From: an uncultured Eubacterium sp.
GTDB lineage: Bacteria > Bacillota > Clostridia > Lachnospirales > Lachnospiraceae
NCBI GenBank assembly: GCA_910584875.1
Contig: CAJUDA010000021.1
Span: 1-55,844, forward strand
Direction: 5' to 3'
DNA length: 55,844 nt
Part shown: piece by piece, positions 32,664-41,620 of the stretch
How the letters are laid out: each line of letters starts with the position of its first letter
Position numbering within the stretch: position 1 is the first letter of the stretch
Notes under the pieces: model-generated
Databases searched by the model: none
What the model was told of the DNA's origin: nothing
The model's input: only the letters and a program-made list of their open reading frames with translations
Made by a program: the position numbers and the translations under genes

Positions 32664-34436
32664 ATGGTAGATATGAAAGCAAAGCCCTTTTACCTGACAG
32701 ATGAGGATTGTAAATGGGTGGAGGACACGATTGCAGATATGTCCCTGGACGAAAAGATCGGGCAGTTATTCTTTAATATGGGATCGAGCCGGGAGGAAGA
32801 TTATCTTAAGATGACGGTCAAAGACTATCACATCGGCGGCATCCGGTACAATCCGGGGAAGGCAGAAGAGATCCATGAACAGAACCGTATCCTGCAGGAG
32901 AACAGCAAAATCCCGCTGATCATAGCCTGCAATACGGAGAATGGCGGCGACGGGGCATGTACAGACGGCACGATGATCGGGAGCCAGACAAAGATCGCGG
33001 CGACAGGCAAGGTGGAGTACGCTTATGAGCTTGGGCGTATGGCGAACAAAGAGGCGGCGGCGATCGGCTGCAATCTGTCTTTTGCGCCGGTCAGCGATAT
33101 TTTATATAACTGGGAAAATCCGGTGATCGGTCTGCGCACCTATGGCAATGACCCGGAGCGTGTGGCGGCAATGACCAAGGCGTATCTGGACGGAGCGCAT
33201 GAAAATCCGGGATTTTGCTGTGCGGCAAAGCATTTCCCGGGAGACGGTCTTGATTTCCGCGACCAGCATGTCGCGAACAGCGTTAATACGATGAGCTGTG
33301 AGGAGTGGGACAAAACATTTGGCATGGTATACCAGAATCTGATCGACAACGGACTGGAGGCGATCATGGCAGGACATATCATGCAGCCTGCTTATGCCAG
33401 ACATTTTAATCCTGGCATCACGGATGAGGAAATGATGCCGGCAACATTGTCGCCGGAACTGATCCAGGGTCTCCTGAGAGAAAAACTGAAATTTAACGGG
33501 ATGATTCTGACCGATGCCTCTCATATGGTGGGACTTACCTGCCGCATGAAGAGAAGTGACGTCCTTCCGGCTGCCATTGCAGCAGGGGTGGATATGTTCC
33601 TGTTCTTCAATGAAATGGAAGAAGATTTCGCCAGTATGAAGCAGGGATATCTGGATGGGCGCATCAGCGAGGAGCGTCTGGATGATGCCCTGCACCGGAT
33701 CCTGGCACTGAAAGCTCATATGGGACTGCATAAAAAGTCAAAAAACGAGCTGGTGCCTCCCAGGGAGTCACTGCAGGACGTGATTGGTTGTAAAGAGCAT
33801 ACGGAGATGCAGAAAAAGATCACCGACAGGGCGATCACACTGGTTAAATATAAGGATAAGGATGTGCTTCCTCTTACACCCGAACGGTATAAGCGGATCA
33901 TGATCGTGCATGTAAAGGGGCTGTCTGCGCCGGGGCTGGGAGCGCTGTTCGCCGGGAAGTCTTCTCCGGCCGAGACGTTGAGGGATAAACTGAAGGAAAA
34001 GGGTTTTGATGCCTTTATTTACGAAAGTCCTCTTGATCAGATGCTGAAAGAGGCACAGGAAGGAAAGAAACCAGATCTGAATATGTACTTTGCGGGCAAG
34101 ACTCCGATTAAAGAATTTCGTGAAAACCAGGATCTGATCATTACGCTGGTGGATATCGCCGGCGGATTCCAGCCAGTGGCAAGACCGGCGTTTGGTATGA
34201 CTAAGGGCGGTGGGGAGATCCCGTGGTATGTATTTGAACTTCCGGTAGTCGTGGTCGGAACAGGACACCCGTTTGTGCTGGCAGATATCCCACAGGCGCG
34301 CACCTATATCAATACCTATGACAGCAAGGAGGGTACACTGGATGCCCTGGTGGAAAAACTGATGGCAGGGGAAAACGCATTTACTGGTAAAGATCCAGTC
34401 GATTCTTTCTGTGGTATTTTTGATACGCGGATTTAA
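32664..34436 (+). CDS. Glycoside hydrolase family 3 enzyme
   Basis: A 590-aa cytoplasmic glycosidase. The (beta/alpha)8 domain covers about 15-345, with AAKHFPGDGLDFRDQH (187-202; KH is the substrate-binding pair) and the nucleophile D284 in GMILTDASHM. A second alpha/beta domain follows at about 375-590. The KHFPG(D/H)G pattern is shared with NagZ-type beta-N-acetylglucosaminidases, but the usual NagZ Asp-His dyad loop is not evident, so a glucosidase, xylosidase or glucuronyl-linked activity is also possible. No signal peptide is present, so it acts on imported oligosaccharides. It is inside the uronate operon with GGGAGGT before its ATG. Confidence 0.87.
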   Translation: MVDMKAKPFYLTDEDCKWVEDTIADMSLDEKIGQLFFNMGSSREEDYLKMTVKDYHIGGIRYNPGKAEEIHEQNRILQENSKIPLIIACNTENGGDGACTDGTMIGSQTKIAATGKVEYAYELGRMANKEAAAIGCNLSFAPVSDILYNWENPVIGLRTYGNDPERVAAMTKAYLDGAHENPGFCCAAKHFPGDGLDFRDQHVANSVNTMSCEEWDKTFGMVYQNLIDNGLEAIMAGHIMQPAYARHFNPGITDEEMMPATLSPELIQGLLREKLKFNGMILTDASHMVGLTCRMKRSDVLPAAIAAGVDMFLFFNEMEEDFASMKQGYLDGRISEERLDDALHRILALKAHMGLHKKSKNELVPPRESLQDVIGCKEHTEMQKKITDRAITLVKYKDKDVLPLTPERYKRIMIVHVKGLSAPGLGALFAGKSSPAETLRDKLKEKGFDAFIYESPLDQMLKEAQEGKKPDLNMYFAGKTPIKEFRENQDLIITLVDIAGGFQPVARPAFGMTKGGGEIPWYVFELPVVVVGTGHPFVLADIPQARTYINTYDSKEGTLDALVEKLMAGENAFTGKDPVDSFCGIFDTRI

Positions 34437-34493
34437 CCGTCTTATGTACAGGCAGGAAAATTTCTATTTTATCAGAAAAAGGAGGCATGGACC

Positions 34494-35564
34494 ATGCAGA
34501 TGACATTTCGCTGGTATGGCGAGGGAAATGACAGTATAACACAGGAGCAGATCCGGCAGATCCCCGGTGTGAAGGGGCTTGTATGGGCGCTTCACGACAA
34601 GCCTGCCGGCGAGGTATGGGAGATCGACGAGATTGAAAGGGTGCGGCAGCAGATCGAGGGATATGGTTTCAATATGGATGTGGTGGAAAGCGTTAATGTC
34701 CATGATGATATCAAGATCGGATTGCCTTCCCGGGAGAGATATATTGAGAATTATAAAGAAACGCTGCGCAATCTGTCGAAATTTGGCGTGAAGGTGGTAA
34801 CATATAATTTTATGCCGATCTTTGACTGGACAAGGACGGATCTCTTTCATCCGCTGGAGGACGGTTCCACGGCGCTCTATTATGAAAAAGATAAGATCCA
34901 GCAGGATTACCGGGAGATGGCAGATTATATTCTGAAAAACCTCCATGGCATGACATTTCCGGGCTGGGAACCGGAGCGCATGGCGAAGCTGGACGAGCTG
35001 TTTGAGGCGTACCGCCCGGTGACGAAGGAAAAGCTGTGGGATAATCTCAAATATTTTCTGGAGGCGGTCATGCCTGTCTGTCATGAGACAGGGATCCGTA
35101 TGGCGATCCATCCGGATGATCCGCCATGGGATATATTTGGGCTGCCTAGACTTCTGGTGGATAAGGCATCAATTGAGCGTTTTTTATCGATGGTGGACGA
35201 TGAATATAATTGTCTGTGTCTCTGCTCTGGTTCACTGGGAGCAAATGTCGATAATGATATCCCGGATATCATCCGTCAGCACTGCGACAGGATTGCCTTT
35301 GCCCATATAAGGAATGTGAAGCATTATGCCAATGGGGATTTTTCAGAGGTATCCCACCGTGACTGTGACGGGGATGTGGGAATACTGGAGATCATGAGGG
35401 CTTATCATGACTGTGGGTATGAGGGGTATATCCGCCCCGATCACGGACGCCATATATGGGGCGAGGAGTGCCGCCCGGGATACGGATTGTACGACCGTGC
35501 TCTCGGCATTATGTATATGCTGGGATGCTGGGATATGTTAGACCGTCTGGAAGGAAGAGATTGA
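34494..35564 (+). CDS. uxuA: Mannonate dehydratase
   Basis: A 356-aa metal-dependent enzyme that converts D-mannonate to 2-keto-3-deoxygluconate. Typical segments are TFRWYGEGNDSI at the start, FGVKVVTYNFMPIFDWTRTDL (about 97-118), IRMAIHPDDPPW, SGSLGANVDNDI, VSHRDCDGDVG and RPDHGRHIWGEE, the last ones carrying the metal-binding His/Cys residues. The length is normal for UxuA. It is followed by uxaC with a 1-bp overlap (TGATG) and preceded by AAAAGGAGG. Confidence 0.96.
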   Translation: MQMTFRWYGEGNDSITQEQIRQIPGVKGLVWALHDKPAGEVWEIDEIERVRQQIEGYGFNMDVVESVNVHDDIKIGLPSRERYIENYKETLRNLSKFGVKVVTYNFMPIFDWTRTDLFHPLEDGSTALYYEKDKIQQDYREMADYILKNLHGMTFPGWEPERMAKLDELFEAYRPVTKEKLWDNLKYFLEAVMPVCHETGIRMAIHPDDPPWDIFGLPRLLVDKASIERFLSMVDDEYNCLCLCSGSLGANVDNDIPDIIRQHCDRIAFAHIRNVKHYANGDFSEVSHRDCDGDVGILEIMRAYHDCGYEGYIRPDHGRHIWGEECRPGYGLYDRALGIMYMLGCWDMLDRLEGRD

Positions 35565-36958
35565 TGAAGACATTTATGGATGAAGATTTTCTGCTGTCTA
35601 CCCCGACAGCAGTACGATTATATCATGAAGTGGCAGAAAAGCTTCCGATTATTGATTATCACTGCCATATCAGTCCGCAGGATATCGCAGAGGACCGGAG
35701 GTTCGAGAATATCTCCCAGGTATGGCTTGGCGGCGATCATTATAAATGGCGGGTTATGAGAGCCGCAGGAATTACAGAAGACAGAATTACGGGAGATGCG
35801 ACGGACCGTGAAAAATTCCGTGCGTTTGCCAGTGTGATGCCGGAGCTTATGGGAAATCCCATATACCACTGGAGCCATCTGGAATTACAGAGAGGGTTTG
35901 GGATCAGTGAACCGCTTACCAGAGAAAATGCGGATGATATTTATGACCGCTGCAATGAGATTCTGAAAGGTTATTCGGCGCGCTCCCTGATGAGAAAGTT
36001 TGGTGTGCGTGCGGTGTGCACGACGGATGATCCGGTGGATGACCTCCGGTTTCATGAGAAACTGGCGGCAGAGCTGGGGATGGAGATCCGGGTGCTTCCG
36101 GCATTTCGTCCCGACCGGGCGGTGAATATAGATAAGGCAGGATTTGATGAATATATCCGGTTGTTATCGGATGCAACGGGACGGCGTTTGACGTCTACAG
36201 CATCTGTGATCGAAGCGCTTTGTGAGCGCATTGACTATTTTGGCGACCGCGGCTGTCTTTGTGCGGATCATGGATTGGATTACTGTATGTTTGAGGAACC
36301 CAGCCTGAAGCTGGCGGATGAAGCATTTACCATAGCCATGTCTGGGAAATGTCCAGAGAAGAAAATGGCAGATGCTTATAAGACAAGGGTCACGATTGCC
36401 TGTGCAAAAAAATATGCCGAGAAAAACTGGGTGATGCAGATCCACTTCGGCTGTCTGAGAAATATCAATCGCCCCCAGTTCACAAAACTGGGAGCTGATA
36501 CCGGCTATGATGCAGTCAACAGCCGTTCCGGCGTCTGGAATCTGGCACCGCTGCTCAATGCATTTGAAGAAAATGACGGGCTTCCGAAAATGATCCTGTA
36601 TTCACTGAATCCGACGGATAATACGGCGATCGCCACGATCATGGCATGTTTTCAGGGGGGCGGTACGGCCGGGAAAATCCAGCAGGGCAGCGCATGGTGG
36701 TTCAATGACAGTCGTCCGGGCATGCGTAAACAGTTGACGGATCTTGCTGCCAACGGGGTTTTGGGACGTTTTGTGGGGATGCTTACAGATTCCCGTTCTT
36801 TTCTCAGTTATACGCGCCATGAATATTTCCGTCGCGTTCTCTGTGAGCTGGTGGGAGAATGGGTGGAGAGTGGACAGTACCCGGAGGATAAAAAATATCT
36901 GGATCAGCTGATAACAGATCTAAGTTATGAAAATACCAGGAAATTTTTTGGTTTTTAA
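35564..36958 (+). CDS. uxaC: Glucuronate/uronate isomerase
   Basis: A 464-aa amidohydrolase-superfamily isomerase that converts D-glucuronate to D-fructuronate (also galacturonate to tagaturonate). IIDYHCHIS holds the metal-ligand His pair (H33, H35). Other blocks are DPVDDLRFHE, RPDRAVNI, ADHGLDYCMF and WVMQIHFGCLRN. ATG 35564 overlaps the uxuA stop by one base with GGAAGAG upstream; the open frame before it lies inside uxuA. Confidence 0.95.
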   Translation: MKTFMDEDFLLSTPTAVRLYHEVAEKLPIIDYHCHISPQDIAEDRRFENISQVWLGGDHYKWRVMRAAGITEDRITGDATDREKFRAFASVMPELMGNPIYHWSHLELQRGFGISEPLTRENADDIYDRCNEILKGYSARSLMRKFGVRAVCTTDDPVDDLRFHEKLAAELGMEIRVLPAFRPDRAVNIDKAGFDEYIRLLSDATGRRLTSTASVIEALCERIDYFGDRGCLCADHGLDYCMFEEPSLKLADEAFTIAMSGKCPEKKMADAYKTRVTIACAKKYAEKNWVMQIHFGCLRNINRPQFTKLGADTGYDAVNSRSGVWNLAPLLNAFEENDGLPKMILYSLNPTDNTAIATIMACFQGGGTAGKIQQGSAWWFNDSRPGMRKQLTDLAANGVLGRFVGMLTDSRSFLSYTRHEYFRRVLCELVGEWVESGQYPEDKKYLDQLITDLSYENTRKFFGF

Positions 36959-36981
36959 AAGTAGAAAGGATTGGGATTATT

Positions 36982-37827
36982 ATGATGGAGCTACCATTGA
37001 ATGTTGATTTTACAGGAAAGGTTGTAGTGATCACTGGGGCAGGCGGAATCCTGTGCGGCACGATGGCGAAAGCATTCGCCCAGGCGGGAGCAAAGGTTGC
37101 CGCACTTGATCTCAACGGTGACAGTGTAAAAAAATTGTCTGATGAGATAAGAGGTGAGGGCTTTGTCTGTGAAGGTTATGCGGTCAGTGTGCTGGAACAG
37201 GAAGCACTGGAAGAAGTGCGAAGTCAGATCAGGGAGGATCTTGGTCCCTGTGACATACTGATCAATGGCGCCGGTGGAAACAATCCCCGTGCGACCACGG
37301 ACAATGAGTATCATCATGAGGCGCAGCAGGGGCAGAAGACCTTTTTTGATCTGGATGCAGATGGCGTGGATTTTGTATTTAAATTAAATTTCCAGGGGAC
37401 ACTGCTTCCATCCAAAGTATTTGCCGGGGATATGGTGGAGAGGAAGTCAGGTAACATCCTCAATATTTCTTCCATGAACGCCTATATCCCTTTGACGAAG
37501 ATACCGGCGTACTCTGCCGCCAAGGCGGCAGTATCCAATTTTACCCAGTGGCTGGCAACCCATTTTGCGGGGACGGGCATCCGCTGTAATGCCATCGCAC
37601 CAGGATTTCTTGTATCAAACCAGAACCGTTCTCTTTTATTCCAGGAAGACGGTACGCCTACGGCACGGTCGGAAAAAATTCTGTCAGGGACTCCCATGGG
37701 ACGGTTTGTGGAGAGTGAAGAACTGCTTGGCGCTGTATTTTTCCTCTGCTGTGAAGAAGCGGCAAGCGCCATAACAGGGGTTGTACTGCCGATCGACGCA
37801 GGGTTTGCCGCCTACAGCGGCGTGTAA
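36982..37827 (+). CDS. uxuB: SDR-family D-mannonate oxidoreductase (fructuronate reductase)
   Basis: A 281-aa short-chain dehydrogenase. The Rossmann motif is TGAGGILCGTMAK (18-30), followed by NGAGG (95-99), catalytic Ser in NISSMNA (161-167) and Y177/K181 in YSAAKAAV. By position between uxaC and the KDPG aldolase it is the fructuronate to mannonate reductase of the YjmF type of Firmicutes, which is unrelated to the long-chain UxuB of enterics. AGAAAGGA precedes the ATG; the symbol is by role. Confidence 0.87.
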   Translation: MMELPLNVDFTGKVVVITGAGGILCGTMAKAFAQAGAKVAALDLNGDSVKKLSDEIRGEGFVCEGYAVSVLEQEALEEVRSQIREDLGPCDILINGAGGNNPRATTDNEYHHEAQQGQKTFFDLDADGVDFVFKLNFQGTLLPSKVFAGDMVERKSGNILNISSMNAYIPLTKIPAYSAAKAAVSNFTQWLATHFAGTGIRCNAIAPGFLVSNQNRSLLFQEDGTPTARSEKILSGTPMGRFVESEELLGAVFFLCCEEAASAITGVVLPIDAGFAAYSGV

Positions 37828-37904
37828 AATAAATAAGCAGGAAAGGACTTTATGCACGTCGGAGGAGCGTCTGTGCGGGTTCTTCGTGAAAGGAGATATC
37901 AGGT

Positions 37905-38558
37905 ATGAATGAATTGGATACAAAAATAATGGAGATCGGTATCGTGCCGGTGGTGAAGCTGAATCACCCGGAACGGGATGCTGTGGCTCTGGCATCTGCC
38001 CTCTGTGATGGCGGTGTTCCTGTGGCAGAGATTACCTTCCGTGCGGCCGGAGCGGACACGGCGATCCATACGATGAAAGAGTCTTACCCCGGGATGATCG
38101 TGGGAGCTGGCACAGTTACGACGAAGGAACACATTGATCTGGTGATCCGCGCCGGAGGTGATTTTATCGTGACGCCGGGATACGACCAGGAACTGGTGGA
38201 CTACGCCAAAAAGAAAAAAATACCCATTTATCCGGGATGTTCCACTGCTACGGATTATCATGCGGCACTGAAATCCGGTCTGGAGCTGATCAAGTTCTTT
38301 CCGGCAGAGCAGTGCGGCGGACTGGCGAAGATCAAGGCGTTGGGCGCGCCCTTTCCTATGTTCCGCATCATGCCTACCGGCGGCATTTCGCTAAAAAATC
38401 TGGGCGACTATATGAAGTCACCGCTGATCGCCGCCTGCGGCGGCTCCTATATGGTGACAGCGGAGCTTATTGACGGGCAGAAATGGGATGAGATCAGGGA
38501 AATATGTGTAAAATCGAGGGAAATCGTGAAGGAGGCAAGGGAGTCATGGCGAAAGTGA
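37905..38558 (+). CDS. eda: KDPG/KHG aldolase
   Basis: A 217-aa class I aldolase splitting 2-keto-3-deoxy-6-phosphogluconate to pyruvate and glyceraldehyde-3-phosphate. The Schiff-base lysine is K130 (LELIKFFPAE), the catalytic Glu is E42 (VAEITFR), and the phosphate-binding motifs are VGAGT and MPTGGIS. The stop overlaps the start region of the next gene by 13 bp, showing tight coupling with the kinase that makes its substrate. Confidence 0.95.
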   Translation: MNELDTKIMEIGIVPVVKLNHPERDAVALASALCDGGVPVAEITFRAAGADTAIHTMKESYPGMIVGAGTVTTKEHIDLVIRAGGDFIVTPGYDQELVDYAKKKKIPIYPGCSTATDYHAALKSGLELIKFFPAEQCGGLAKIKALGAPFPMFRIMPTGGISLKNLGDYMKSPLIAACGGSYMVTAELIDGQKWDEIREICVKSREIVKEARESWRK

Positions 38559-39568
38559 TCACCTTTGGAGAGATTATGCTGCGCTTAGCGCCGAACGGCT
38601 ACTACCGTTTTTTTCAGAATGACCAGATGCAGGCGACGTTCGGCGGCGGCGAGGCAAATGTCGCAGTATCGCTGGCGAATTATGGGATGGATGCTGTCTT
38701 CGTCTCAAAGCTTCCCGCCCATGCGATCGGACAGGCAGCGGTAAACAGCCTGCGCCACTATGGGGTGGATGTATCGAAAGTTGTCCGGGGCGGTGAGCGC
38801 GTAGGAATTTATTTTCTGGAAAAAGGTGCATCCCAGAGAGGATCGGTCTGTATTTATGACAGGGATCATTCGGCGTTGAAGGAAGCGAAGCCAGAGGATT
38901 TTGACTGGGACTGCATATTTGACGGGGCAGACTGGTTTCATTTTACCGGAATCACGCCGGCGATTGGTGAAAATGTCAGCCGGATCTGTCTTCAGGCATG
39001 CCAGGCGGCGAAGGCAAAGGGAGTGAAGATTTCCTGTGATCTCAATTACCGCGGCAAGCTCTGGACGCGGGAAGAAGCCAAAAAGACCATGACGGATCTG
39101 TGCCGGTATGTGGATGTGTGTATTTCCAATGAAGAGGATGCCAAGGATGTCTTTGGCATTGAGGCGGAAAATACGGATATCTACGGAGGCAGGCTGAACA
39201 AAGAGGGGTATCAGAGTGTGGCGAAGCAGTTGGCGGATCAGTTTGGCTTTGAGAAAGTTGCCATTACTCTCCGTACGTCCCTGTCGGCAAGTGATAATGA
39301 CTGGGCAGCGATGCTGTATGACGGACAACATTATTGTTTTTCCAAAGAATACCACCTCCATATCACAGACCGTGTCGGTGGCGGTGACAGCTTCGGCGGC
39401 GGGTTGATCTATGCGCTGCTCAGCGGGAAATCCACACAGGAGGCGGTGGAGTTTGCCGTGGCGGCTTCTGCGCTGAAGCATTCTATTGAAGGGGATTTTA
39501 ATCTTGTGTCGTTGGCAGAGGTGGAGAGACTGGCCAGCGGAGATGGATCCGGGCGGGTGCAGAGGTAA
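38546..39568 (+). CDS. kdgK: 2-keto-3-deoxygluconate kinase
   Basis: A 340-aa PfkB-family sugar kinase phosphorylating KDG to KDPG. The N-terminal motif is FGGGEANVAVSLANYG, and the C-terminal signature is ITDRVGGGDSFGGGLIYALL with the catalytic Asp. ATG 38546 is fixed by AAGGAGG 11 nt upstream, inside the end of eda. It is the last gene of the uronate operon, followed by a strong stem-loop. Confidence 0.93.
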   Translation: MAKVITFGEIMLRLAPNGYYRFFQNDQMQATFGGGEANVAVSLANYGMDAVFVSKLPAHAIGQAAVNSLRHYGVDVSKVVRGGERVGIYFLEKGASQRGSVCIYDRDHSALKEAKPEDFDWDCIFDGADWFHFTGITPAIGENVSRICLQACQAAKAKGVKISCDLNYRGKLWTREEAKKTMTDLCRYVDVCISNEEDAKDVFGIEAENTDIYGGRLNKEGYQSVAKQLADQFGFEKVAITLRTSLSASDNDWAAMLYDGQHYCFSKEYHLHITDRVGGGDSFGGGLIYALLSGKSTQEAVEFAVAASALKHSIEGDFNLVSLAEVERLASGDGSGRVQR

Positions 39569-39598
39569 AGGACGATCATTGCCTGCTCTGTATTAGCC

Positions 39599-39639
39599 GG
39601 TCGGCGCCAATTTGATATGGGTTAACATTGGCGCCGACC
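39599..39639. terminator. Strong stem-loop between convergent units
   Basis: GGTCGGCGCCAAT (39599-39611) pairs perfectly with ATTGGCGCCGACC (39627-39639). No T run follows on either side, yet the 13-bp GC-rich stem probably ends the uronate transcript. It extends into the last codons of the minus-strand membrane-protein gene. Confidence 0.6.
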
Positions 39640-40185
39640 AGTTAACTGGAATCGGATTATGATAACAGACACAACAATCATAAGAACCATTGCCGGATCT
39701 CCCATCAAAAACACCAGCCAGTATAATTTATGAAAATCCAGATAAATAATCCCTATGATCTTAACCATTATTTTACATCCAAAAAATAGTAGCCATATCA
39801 CATTTAGCAGGCGCATATTTTCCTGCGGTATCTGTTCGATTGCTGCAATTTCAAAATCCTTTGTCAGATAATGCAGAACGCTTTTCTTTTGTATCAATAA
39901 GACAGATAAAACTCCAATGGTAATCATATTTTTCACCAATCCCGGAACATAATAATATTTTTCATTTCCAGTAAAAGAAATCGATATTCCGGCAATGATT
40001 AATCCTAATAATCCCAGCACAGCTGTGTTGGAAATTTTCCTCGTTTTATAAAACTGAACAGCCTGGAAGATACCACTAACAAGAACAGACAAACAAGCAG
40101 CGGGAATAATACCGCATTTGCTATAAACCCAATAAAAAAGAATCGTGGGTAGAACCAGATTTAAAATATATACAATCCTTTTCAT
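39622..40185 (-). CDS. VC0807-like membrane protein
   Basis: A 187-aa polytopic membrane protein with about five or six hydrophobic segments. The arrangement LPTILFYWVYSKCGIIPA, then a YYVPGLVKNM loop and LLNVIWLLFFG resembles VC0807-family proteins of unknown function. It lies 22 bp downstream of the GNAT gene on the same strand, so the two form a unit. It starts the AT-rich island. Confidence 0.7.
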   Translation of the reverse strand: MKRIVYILNLVLPTILFYWVYSKCGIIPAACLSVLVSGIFQAVQFYKTRKISNTAVLGLLGLIIAGISISFTGNEKYYYVPGLVKNMITIGVLSVLLIQKKSVLHYLTKDFEIAAIEQIPQENMRLLNVIWLLFFGCKIMVKIIGIIYLDFHKLYWLVFLMGDPAMVLMIVVSVIIIRFQLTGRRQC

Positions 40186-40207
40186 CTATGTCTGACCATC
40201 CCATATT

Positions 40208-40657
40208 TTATTGTAATTTCTTAAACATTACTGATACAAAATCTTTAGCTAATCCCGCCTTTTTGTAAAACGCTTCATTATCTTCAATCGTGATTAACTG
40301 TATTATATATATTCCTTTTTCTTTTAACTTTTGTTCTAAATTGAACAATAAATCTTTGCCAACACCTTTCTTTTTCCATTTTGGAATAACAAACAATTCT
40401 GACACAAAGAAAAAATCCTCTTCCGCATAAGGATCAATAAAGCCGAGCACTCCGCCAATAACTTCATTATTAAGAATTGATGCTAACCCAAAAGCCTCAT
40501 AATTGCTCATTATTGATACAATTCTTCGTTTTGCTTTGTCTTTTGTCCACTTTTCATTCCAAGGTTCTTCCGAATATGCTTTCATCATTGCATTTGCCAA
40601 TGCTTCAAAATCATCTGAGGAAACAATCTTATAGTTAATTTTAACTATTCCTTTCAT
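40208..40657 (-). CDS. GNAT-family N-acetyltransferase
   Basis: A 149-aa acetyltransferase. The acetyl-CoA binding motif is VIPKWKKKGVGKDLL (about 91-105), preceded by the FFFVSELFV strand and followed by AFYKKAGL near the C terminus. The N-terminal EEPWNEKWT resembles small-molecule and aminoglycoside-type GNATs, but the substrate is unknown. No convincing ribosome binding site is seen before ATG 40657. Confidence 0.82.
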   Translation of the reverse strand: MKGIVKINYKIVSSDDFEALANAMMKAYSEEPWNEKWTKDKAKRRIVSIMSNYEAFGLASILNNEVIGGVLGFIDPYAEEDFFFVSELFVIPKWKKKGVGKDLLFNLEQKLKEKGIYIIQLITIEDNEAFYKKAGLAKDFVSVMFKKLQ

Positions 40658-40671
40658 TTTTAGGTGAATTT

Positions 40672-40749
40672 TTATCTTCTGGAAGATAGTTCAATAGCTT
40701 CGGATGTAACATATGCCAACTCTGTAATCCTAACTTGATATTGCCTCAT
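40672..40749 (-). pseudogene. Truncated RelE/ParE-like toxin start (25 aa)
   Basis: An ATG overlapping the end of the preceding remnant encodes MRQYQVRITELAYVTSEAIE and soon ends. The first 13 residues match the start of RelE/ParE toxins (YxVxITExAxxDLxEI). The rest of the toxin is absent, so it is a remnant. Confidence 0.4.
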
Positions 40750-40901
40750 CTCTGTATTTCTTCTCCAATCTGTCACACACAGTATTATAGTATTTTTCCT
40801 TTCCCTCTTTTATCTGTTTCAGTCCAACTATAGGTTTTGAATTTCCTTTTTTTCTGTTCGTTCAAAACTCTCTGATAATCTTTTTTTAATGCCACAGCCA
40901 T
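40730..40901 (-). pseudogene. Frameshifted small antitoxin-like gene
   Basis: Starting at ATG 40901, the frame reads MAVALKKDYQRVLNEQKK. It is broken at an A-rich run and continues in another frame as SKPIVGLKQIKEGKEKYYN and CDRLEKKYRDEAISS. The span is 172 nt, one base off a multiple of three. The position just before a RelE-like start and the GLK-x-x-KEGK...RLEKKYRDEA pattern suggest a RelB-like antitoxin. Between 40902 and 41071 I see nothing coding. Confidence 0.4.
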
Positions 40902-41071
40902 ATTCTTGATTCTTTCTACTTATATTATTAGTGTTCTGTTTAATACAAAATTTAATCTTACGGCATATTATAATATCGTAGATCTCTAATGCTATTTCTG
41001 CTTACAACTACATATAATTATAAAAAATGCATGAATCTTATACACAATTAAATCATTTGTTCTAATTTCCA

Positions 41072-41572
41072 CTATTCATTTACCTCACTATCTACAATAG
41101 CTTTTATTTCATCAACTATTTGCTGAACACTTTTATTATCTGTATTGATAACATAATCGTCTTTGTATGGCTTTAAATGCAGCCAGAAAAAGGAGCATTC
41201 ATTTTGATCTCCACGCTTTTTATGGCGTTCACGCAAAGTTTCCTCTGAACAGGTCAAAGTAATGCCAATAACGGAATAATCTTTTGCTGTTATATCTTTT
41301 AATATCGCTTCTCGAATTGTTTTATCCACAACAACCACCGATGAAAAAAAGACATAATCAAAACTAGAGTTTAAATATGTTGATAACGCAAATGACATTG
41401 TTTTATCACCATTTCTCAACCTCGGATCATCAACCGAAAATGGATTGACACACCATGCCCAATCGCCATCAAAATAGGCACTGTTTTCATAAGAAGTAAA
41501 AAGTTTCTGTGTTACTGTCGTTTTCCCCACACACGGAGAACCTGCTATAATAATCAATTTTTGTTTTGACAT
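41072..41572 (-). CDS. P-loop nucleotide/small-molecule kinase
   Basis: A 166-aa AAA_33/adenylate-kinase-like protein. Walker A is AGSPCVGKTTVTQK (10-23). A DGDWAW block (about 36-41) is typical of small kinases of this group. A lid-like RERHKKRGDQ follows near 115. GGGAGG precedes the ATG. It lies 48 bp downstream of the NACHT gene on the same strand and may be cotranscribed. The substrate is unknown; chloramphenicol-phosphotransferase-like or nucleoside kinase activity are possibilities. Confidence 0.8.
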   Translation of the reverse strand: MSKQKLIIIAGSPCVGKTTVTQKLFTSYENSAYFDGDWAWCVNPFSVDDPRLRNGDKTMSFALSTYLNSSFDYVFFSSVVVVDKTIREAILKDITAKDYSVIGITLTCSEETLRERHKKRGDQNECSFFWLHLKPYKDDYVINTDNKSVQQIVDEIKAIVDSEVNE

Positions 41573-41620
41573 CTATATTCCTCCCATCAATCATATTAAA
41601 TTCTACAACAATATGCCTAA

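Noticed and set aside
34464..35111. A 215-aa minus-strand ORF opposite uxuA
   Set aside because: It is a shadow of a conserved gene in a strand-consistent operon.
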